A DNA stretch of 9,863 nucleotides, taken from contig CALPMR020000091.1 in the NCBI GenBank assembly GCA_943324725.2, positions 1 through 9,863 of the forward strand. The letters are read 5' to 3'. Under the pieces are notes generated by a model. The model did not search any database, was not told the origin of the DNA, and saw only the letters and a list, made by a program, of their open reading frames with translations. The DNA comes from Bordetella parapertussis (GTDB lineage: Bacteria > Cyanobacteriota > Cyanobacteriia > PCC-6307 > Cyanobiaceae). The number at the start of each line of letters is the position of its first letter. Position 1 is the stretch's first letter. Both the position numbers and the translations under genes were made by a program. Of the stretch, positions 5,737-9,863 are shown in pieces.

Positions 5737-7275
5737 ATGCCGGATCAAATTCTCACCAGCACACCGCCGATGCAGGTGCAGAAGCTGCCCACGGGGATGG
5801 AGGGCTTTGACGACATCCTCCACGGCGGCCTGCCCATCGCTCGATCCACCCTGATCAGCGGCACCTCGGGTACGGGGAAAACTGTTTTCTCGCTGAACTT
5901 TCTCTACAACGGCATTCGCGATTTCAACGAACCTGGCATTTTTGTCACCTTTGAGGAATCGCCGCTCGATATCCTGCGCAATGCCGCCAGCTTTGGCTGG
6001 AATCTGCAGGAGATGGTGGAGCAGGACAAACTTTTCATCCTCGATGCTTCGCCGGATCCGGACGGCCAGGATGTGGCGGGCAGCTTTGATCTCTCCGGAT
6101 TGATCGAGCGGATCAATTATGCCATTCGCAAGTACAAGGCTCGGCGGGTGGCGATTGATTCGATCACGGCGGTGTTCCAGCAATACGATGCCGTTTCTGT
6201 GGTGCGGCGTGAGATTTTCCGCCTGATCGCCCGGCTCAAGGAGATCGGTGTCACCACGGTGATGACCACCGAGCGCATCGATGAATACGGTCCAATTGCT
6301 CGCTATGGCGTCGAGGAGTTTGTCTCCGACAATGTCGTCATCCTGCGCAATGTGCTGGAAGGTGAGCGCCGCCGGCGCACGGTGGAGATCCTCAAGCTGC
6401 GAGGCACCACGCACATGAAGGGCGAATTCCCCTTCACCATGGGCGCCCATGGTGTCAGCATCTTCCCGCTCGGTGCCATGCGCCTCACCCAGCGCTCCTC
6501 GAACGTGCGGCTCAGCTCCGGCGTGCCGCGCCTCGATGAAATGTGCGGTGGCGGTTTCTTCAAGGATTCGATCATCCTGGCGACGGGGGCCACCGGCACC
6601 GGTAAAACCCTGCTGGTGTCCAAGTTCGTCGAGGATGCCTGCCGCAACCGGGAGCGGGCGATTCTGTTCGCCTATGAGGAATCCAGATCCCAGCTGCTGC
6701 GCAATGCCACCAGCTGGGGCATCGACTTTGAACAGATGGAACAGGATGGACTGCTGAAGATCATCTGTGCCTATCCCGAATCCACGGGCCTCGAGGATCA
6801 TCTGCAGATCATCAAGACTGAGATCAGCCAATTCAAGCCCACCAGGATGGCGATTGATTCCCTCAGCGCTTTGGCCCGAGGGGTGAGTCACAATGCCTTC
6901 CGCCAGTTTGTGATCGGCGTAACGGGCTATGCCAAGCAGGAGGAGATTGCAGGCTTCTTCACGAACACCTCTGAGGAGTTCATGGGCAGCCACTCGATCA
7001 CCGATTCCCACATCTCCACGATCACCGACACCATCTTGTTGCTCCAGTATGTGGAGATCCGCGGTGAGATGGCCCGGGCCCTGAATGTGTTCAAGATGCG
7101 CGGCTCCTGGCACGACAAGGGCATCCGTGAGTTCGTGATCACCGGCAACGGTCCGGAAATCAAGGATTCTTTCTCCAACTTCGAGCGCATCATCAGTGGC
7201 GTTCCGCATCGCATCACCACCGATGAACGTGCCGATCTGGCCCGGATCGTGCGCAGCGTCGAGAGTGAGAACTGA
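5737..7275 (+). CDS. kaiC: Circadian clock ATPase/autokinase KaiC
   Basis: KaiC is the hexameric core oscillator, with a slow ATPase in CI and autokinase/autophosphatase in CII. The 512-residue protein has both RecA-like halves. CI carries Walker A GTSGTGKT (42-49, Lys48) and catalytic Glu73-Glu74 in TFEES. CII carries GATGTGKT (284-291, Lys290) and Glu314-Glu315 in YEES. The phosphorylation pair Ser427-Thr428 in SHISTITD corresponds to Ser431-Thr432 of S. elongatus, and Thr422 to Thr426, a constant offset of four from a shorter N-terminus. The C-terminal A-loop and KaiA-binding tail (about 484-512) are present. All residues needed for the phosphorylation cycle are therefore intact. The gene is 66 bp after kaiB and ends 12 bp before the first of three hairpins. 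A long open frame on the opposite strand is a codon-bias shadow. Confidence 0.98.
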   Translation: MPDQILTSTPPMQVQKLPTGMEGFDDILHGGLPIARSTLISGTSGTGKTVFSLNFLYNGIRDFNEPGIFVTFEESPLDILRNAASFGWNLQEMVEQDKLFILDASPDPDGQDVAGSFDLSGLIERINYAIRKYKARRVAIDSITAVFQQYDAVSVVRREIFRLIARLKEIGVTTVMTTERIDEYGPIARYGVEEFVSDNVVILRNVLEGERRRRTVEILKLRGTTHMKGEFPFTMGAHGVSIFPLGAMRLTQRSSNVRLSSGVPRLDEMCGGGFFKDSIILATGATGTGKTLLVSKFVEDACRNRERAILFAYEESRSQLLRNATSWGIDFEQMEQDGLLKIICAYPESTGLEDHLQIIKTEISQFKPTRMAIDSLSALARGVSHNAFRQFVIGVTGYAKQEEIAGFFTNTSEEFMGSHSITDSHISTITDTILLLQYVEIRGEMARALNVFKMRGSWHDKGIREFVITGNGPEIKDSFSNFERIISGVPHRITTDERADLARIVRSVESEN

Positions 7276-7286
7276 GCGGACTGGCG

Positions 7287-7322
7287 GGGTCTTGTCAGCA
7301 GTCCTTGCTACCGGCAAGACCC
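7287..7322 (+). terminator. Stem-loop just after kaiC, candidate terminator or 3' stabiliser
   Basis: Perfect 8-bp arms GGGTCTTG (7287-7294) and CAAGACCC (7315-7322) can extend inward by a G-U and a C-G pair. The loop itself contains a small AGCA/TGCT stem. It begins 12 bp after the kaiC stop. No run of T follows, so it is not a classical intrinsic terminator; Rho-independent action without a T-tract or 3'-end protection are the likely roles. Confidence 0.5.
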
Positions 7323-7328
7323 TCATGT

Positions 7329-7373
7329 TGGCGAAGGACCGCATGGAACAACGCCCCCTGCGGTCCTTCGCCA
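7329..7373. terminator. Long perfect hairpin in the kaiC/nblS convergent gap
   Basis: Arms of 15 bases, TGGCGAAGGACCGCA (7329-7343) and TGCGGTCCTTCGCCA (7359-7373), are exact reverse complements around a 15-nt loop. This is the strongest inverted repeat I found in the window. It lies between two convergent genes, so it could stop or protect transcripts from both sides. No T-run flanks either arm. A short dyad GAGGCT-GG-AGCCTC follows at 7375-7388. Confidence 0.6.
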
Positions 7374-7418
7374 GGAGGCTGGAGCCTCAGAACAGCGCTC
7401 TTGCCACGATGGCCATGT

Positions 7419-7444
7419 GCAGAATCGGCAGTCGCTGATTCTGC
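7419..7444 (-). terminator. Tetraloop hairpin after nblS, candidate terminator
   Basis: Eleven paired positions (one G-U), GCAGAATCGGC (7419-7429) and GCTGATTCTGC (7434-7444), enclose a four-base loop. In the nblS reading direction it begins about 30 bases after the stop codon, a usual position for a 3'-end structure. A T-tract is absent. Confidence 0.5.
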
Positions 7445-7474
7445 GTCGCAGAGAGAGGTTGGTTCAGCAGACTT

Positions 7475-9529
7475 CTAAGCGCTGATCAGCTCCAGGCTGC
7501 TGTATTCGCGCCGCTCCGCCTGCACCGCCAGCTCATCGGTGTCGGAGTGCTCCAGGGGCAGATCAAACCAGAAGGTGGTGCCCACGCCCGGCTCACTGGC
7601 CATGCGCACGCGGGTGCCATGTTTCTCGAGGATGCCGCGCACGATCGAGAGGCCCAGGCCGGTGCCGGCCTCGGTGTGCACGGCGTTCTCCACCCGGAAG
7701 AAGCGATCAAAGATGCGCTCCTGGTCCGCTGGCGAGATGCCATAGCCCGTATCGGCGATCTCGATGCGCAGCCTTGGCAGCGGTGAGGTGAGGGGACAGT
7801 TGGGATTGTCGCCCGGGCCGGTGCTGGGGTCGAAGGCGCAGTGATCCGGCCAGGGATAGGCACGCAGGCTCAGCAGGCCACCGCGGGGGGTGAATTTGAG
7901 GGCATTGCCGACCAGGTTGTCGAACACCTGCAGCAGCTGATCCCAGTTGCCCAGAATCCTGGGCAGTTGATCATGGGCTTCGAAGTGCAGCCGTACGCCC
8001 TTGTCCTCGGCATTGAGCCGGTAGGTGCGCAGGGTCTGCTCAATGGCGGGGGTGATCGCGATCGCCTCCAGTTCCCACACCCGCTCGGCCTCGAGGCGCG
8101 AGAGATCGAGGACATCGTTGACCAGGCGGGTGAGGCGATCGGTTTCGGCGTTGGCGATACCGAGGAACTCCTTGGTCTCCTCCGGGCTCAACTGGTCGCC
8201 GAGATCGTAGAGCGTTTCGACATAGCTCTTGATGTTGAACAGCGGTGTGCGCAACTCATGGGAGACGTTGCTGATGAAACGGCTCTGGGCCGCATTCAGT
8301 TCCACCTCTCTGGTCAGATCCTGGATCGTCACGGCGATGCCCTTGAGGCTTTCGCCACTGGCATCCCGCACCGATTGCAGCACGATCCGCAGGGTGCGGG
8401 CCGGTTCGCCGAAGCTGCAGCGCACATCGGTGGTGTCCCGTTCATTGGCGATCAGGGCCAGCAGGGGGGTATGGAGCTCCATCGACAGGCGATCGGGCAG
8501 TTCCTCCACCAGCTCATTGCCTTCAAGGTTGCGGCCCTCCCAGCGGAACAGGCGCCGGGCGGTGGGATTGACCAGCACGATGCGGCCGTCGGCGTCGAGC
8601 AGCACGGCGCCATCGGCCATGGTGGCGATCAGCGATTGCTGCTTCACCTGGGCGGCGGTCAGTTCCTCGATGTTGGCGGCCTTGTAGACCTCCAGCTGGG
8701 AGGCCATGGTGTTGAAGCCTTCCAGCAGCTCCCCCAGTTCGCCACCCACCGGCAGGGCAATGCGGGTTTCGAAGTTGCCGCCGGCCACCTGGCGCACGCC
8801 CCGCAGCAGCTCCTTCACCGGCCGGATGATCGTCAGGGCGTTGAACACCGAGCCCAGGATCACCAGCACCCAGATCGAGATGAACACCGCCGTGGTCACC
8901 TCCCGGGTCAGGGCGGCACTGGCGATCATCGTCTCGTTCGGATTGATGCCCAGGGCCACCACCCCCAGATAGCGATCGGCGAACACGATCGGCACGAACA
9001 CATCGGTGACCAGGCCATCCGGGGTGAGGTGCTGGCGGATCAGCGGGTTGTCGGGACGGCGCTGGAGATCGGCCGGCAACTCAAGTCTGCGGCTGAGCAG
9101 CTCCTCGCCGCTGGCGGAGTTGCTGCTGTTGCCGTTGCCCATCGGGATGCCGAGGTAGATGACCCCTTCGGCATCGGCGAAGACGATGTAGCGCAGGCTG
9201 CGGCTCGATCGCCAGAAGCGCTCCGCCACCGAGGCCAGTTCCCGGTCATTGCCCTCCGCCACCAGGGGTGTGACGTTGGCCGACAGCAGCAGCCCCAGAT
9301 CGCGGGCGTAGCGGGTGTCGCTCATCTGGGCATCGCGCTGAATGCCGTTGAGTGCGAAGAAGGTGATGCCGGTCATCAGCAGGCTCACCACCAGGGTGGC
9401 CACGGCCAGCAGCTTGGTCTGCAGGCTGAATTCGGCCCACCAGCGCCCCAGTTTCAGCAGCCAGTCGCTGCTCTGGGCCCTGGGGGGGGCCGGGGTTGGT
9501 TTGGCTGGGAGCGCCTGGATCGGGCTCAT
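7475..9529 (-). CDS. nblS: Membrane sensor histidine kinase NblS (Hik33/DspA)
   Basis: NblS/Hik33 is the cyanobacterial sensor kinase for high light, cold and nutrient stress; it phosphorylates the RpaB regulator. In 684 residues I see a cytoplasmic Pro/Ala-rich leader (1-37), membrane segment 1 (about 40-61), an extracytoplasmic sensor region (about 62-212), membrane segment 2 (about 213-235), HAMP (about 236-288), PAS (about 297-410), HisKA with His424 in NVSHELRTPL, and HATPase. The ATPase shows Asn538/Asn542 in DNLVGNALKFTP, Asp593 in IADTGYG, FDRFFRV, and GTGLGLSIV (622-630). A Pro/Asp/Asn-rich insertion with Cys564 and Cys578 (about 559-586) sits within the ATP-binding domain. The ATG overlaps the purD stop by 4 bp, so coupling with purD is likely; the purD-nblS pairing is known in related cyanobacteria. 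The gene is convergent with kaiC. Confidence 0.94.
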   Translation of the reverse strand: MSPIQALPAKPTPAPPRAQSSDWLLKLGRWWAEFSLQTKLLAVATLVVSLLMTGITFFALNGIQRDAQMSDTRYARDLGLLLSANVTPLVAEGNDRELASVAERFWRSSRSLRYIVFADAEGVIYLGIPMGNGNSSNSASGEELLSRRLELPADLQRRPDNPLIRQHLTPDGLVTDVFVPIVFADRYLGVVALGINPNETMIASAALTREVTTAVFISIWVLVILGSVFNALTIIRPVKELLRGVRQVAGGNFETRIALPVGGELGELLEGFNTMASQLEVYKAANIEELTAAQVKQQSLIATMADGAVLLDADGRIVLVNPTARRLFRWEGRNLEGNELVEELPDRLSMELHTPLLALIANERDTTDVRCSFGEPARTLRIVLQSVRDASGESLKGIAVTIQDLTREVELNAAQSRFISNVSHELRTPLFNIKSYVETLYDLGDQLSPEETKEFLGIANAETDRLTRLVNDVLDLSRLEAERVWELEAIAITPAIEQTLRTYRLNAEDKGVRLHFEAHDQLPRILGNWDQLLQVFDNLVGNALKFTPRGGLLSLRAYPWPDHCAFDPSTGPGDNPNCPLTSPLPRLRIEIADTGYGISPADQERIFDRFFRVENAVHTEAGTGLGLSIVRGILEKHGTRVRMASEPGVGTTFWFDLPLEHSDTDELAVQAERREYSSLELISA

Positions 9530-9863
9530 GGCCGGGCGGGGCTGGCGAGCGCGGCAGCGCTCAGGTTGAGCCGCACCTGATGGCCGATGTCGCGCCGGTA
9601 GGTGATGCCGTCGAAGTGCACCTGGGACAGGCCGTCGTAGGCGCGCTCAAAGGCCGTGTCGAAGTCGTCGGCCTGGGCTACCAGCGCCAGCACCCGACCG
9701 CCGGCGGTCAGGCAGCGGCCCTGCTGATCGCGGCGGCTGCCGGCATGGAACAGCTGTCGATCCTCGCTGGCCTCCAGCTCGCTGCTGATCACATCGCCGC
9801 TGCGTACGGCGCCTGGATAGCCCTCGGCGGCCGCGATCACACAGGCACTGCAGCCGGGCAGGA
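9526..9863 (-). CDS. purD: Phosphoribosylamine-glycine ligase PurD, C-terminal fragment
   Basis: The frame enters from the right edge, so only the last 112 or so residues are in the window. They show the PurD C-terminal domain: CVIAAAEGYPGAVRSGDVI, LFHAGSRRDQQGR, TAGGRVLALVAQADD and VHFDGITYRRDIGHQV. PurD (GAR synthetase) joins phosphoribosylamine and glycine with ATP in the second step of purine synthesis. The ATP-grasp and active-site portions lie outside the window. Its TGA overlaps the nblS ATG, placing a housekeeping purine gene and a stress sensor in one likely operon; the promoter is beyond the right edge. The last residues, after RDIGHQV, are an Ala/Leu-rich tail. Confidence 0.94.
   Translation of the reverse strand, partial: LPGCSACVIAAAEGYPGAVRSGDVISSELEASEDRQLFHAGSRRDQQGRCLTAGGRVLALVAQADDFDTAFERAYDGLSQVHFDGITYRRDIGHQVRLNLSAAALASPARP

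Noticed and set aside
5680..7344. 554-codon open frame on the minus strand opposite kaiC
   Set aside because: Shadow of kaiC codon bias; His/Asp/Ala-rich with no family signature, while kaiC on the other strand is complete.
7196..7438. 80-codon plus-strand frame crossing the kaiC/nblS gap
   Set aside because: It starts inside kaiC in another frame and its sequence runs through the hairpins; no similarity or start signal supports it.
8058..8065. HIP1 octamer GCGATCGC inside nblS
   Set aside because: Genuine match to the cyanobacterial HIP1 palindrome, but a single copy in a GC-rich gene is not noteworthy beyond hinting that the genome is not HIP1-rich.
7841..9580. 579-codon open frame on the plus strand opposite nblS
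   Set aside because: Its protein is Gln/His/Gly-rich with no recognisable domain. It mirrors the strong third-position GC bias of nblS, which clearly encodes a histidine kinase.

Overview
The window is a high-GC stretch of a unicellular cyanobacterial chromosome. Its core is the kaiABC circadian clock cluster, flanked by rplU-rpmA-truB on one side and the cyanobacterial light/stress histidine kinase nblS (hik33) with purD on the other. From general knowledge of synteny, the order purD-nblS / kaiC-kaiB-kaiA / rplU-rpmA-truB is what I expect of alpha-cyanobacteria (marine or freshwater Synechococcus and Cyanobium). The high GC content, a single HIP1 octamer (GCGATCGC) in nearly 10 kb, and the acidic-tailed KaiB fit a Cyanobium-like Synechococcus. 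I assign no species.

Layout from left to right. (1) Plus strand: the 3' end of a SpoIID/LytB-domain cell-wall protein, overlapping by 4 bp a glucosamine-6-phosphate deaminase-like gene (nagB family, TTG start). (2) Minus strand: rplU, rpmA, truB and yebC, a translation-related block reading leftward and converging on nagB across only 20 bp. (3) A 186-bp divergent gap between rplU and kaiA that must hold promoters for both directions. It contains the most A-rich run I noticed and a 14-bp interrupted palindrome. (4) Plus strand: kaiA, kaiB and kaiC. KaiA and KaiB overlap by ATGA, and kaiC follows kaiB after 66 bp. (5) A 199-bp convergent gap after kaiC with three strong stem-loops. (6) Minus strand: nblS, whose start overlaps by 4 bp the stop of purD, which runs off the right edge.

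KaiC is the autokinase/ATPase oscillator, KaiA stimulates its phosphorylation, and KaiB fold-switches onto the KaiC CI ring and sequesters KaiA. All key residues I checked in the three proteins are present, so the oscillator looks intact. NblS senses light and nutrient stress and signals to the RpaB-type response regulator. The rplU block serves ribosome assembly, tRNA modification and (YebC) translation.

No gene start examined has a convincing Shine-Dalgarno sequence, and three of the five same-strand gene junctions outside the rplU block's spaced genes are 4-bp overlaps or close coupling. I found no tRNA, rRNA, CRISPR array, insertion sequence or prophage signal, and no new gene system. The less ordinary features are the lost kaiA-kaiB spacer with a KaiA C-terminal tail in its place, the acidic KaiB tail, the hairpin-rich kaiC/nblS gap, a 14-mer shared by the truB and yebC stop codons, and small tandem duplications in the L21 N-terminus.
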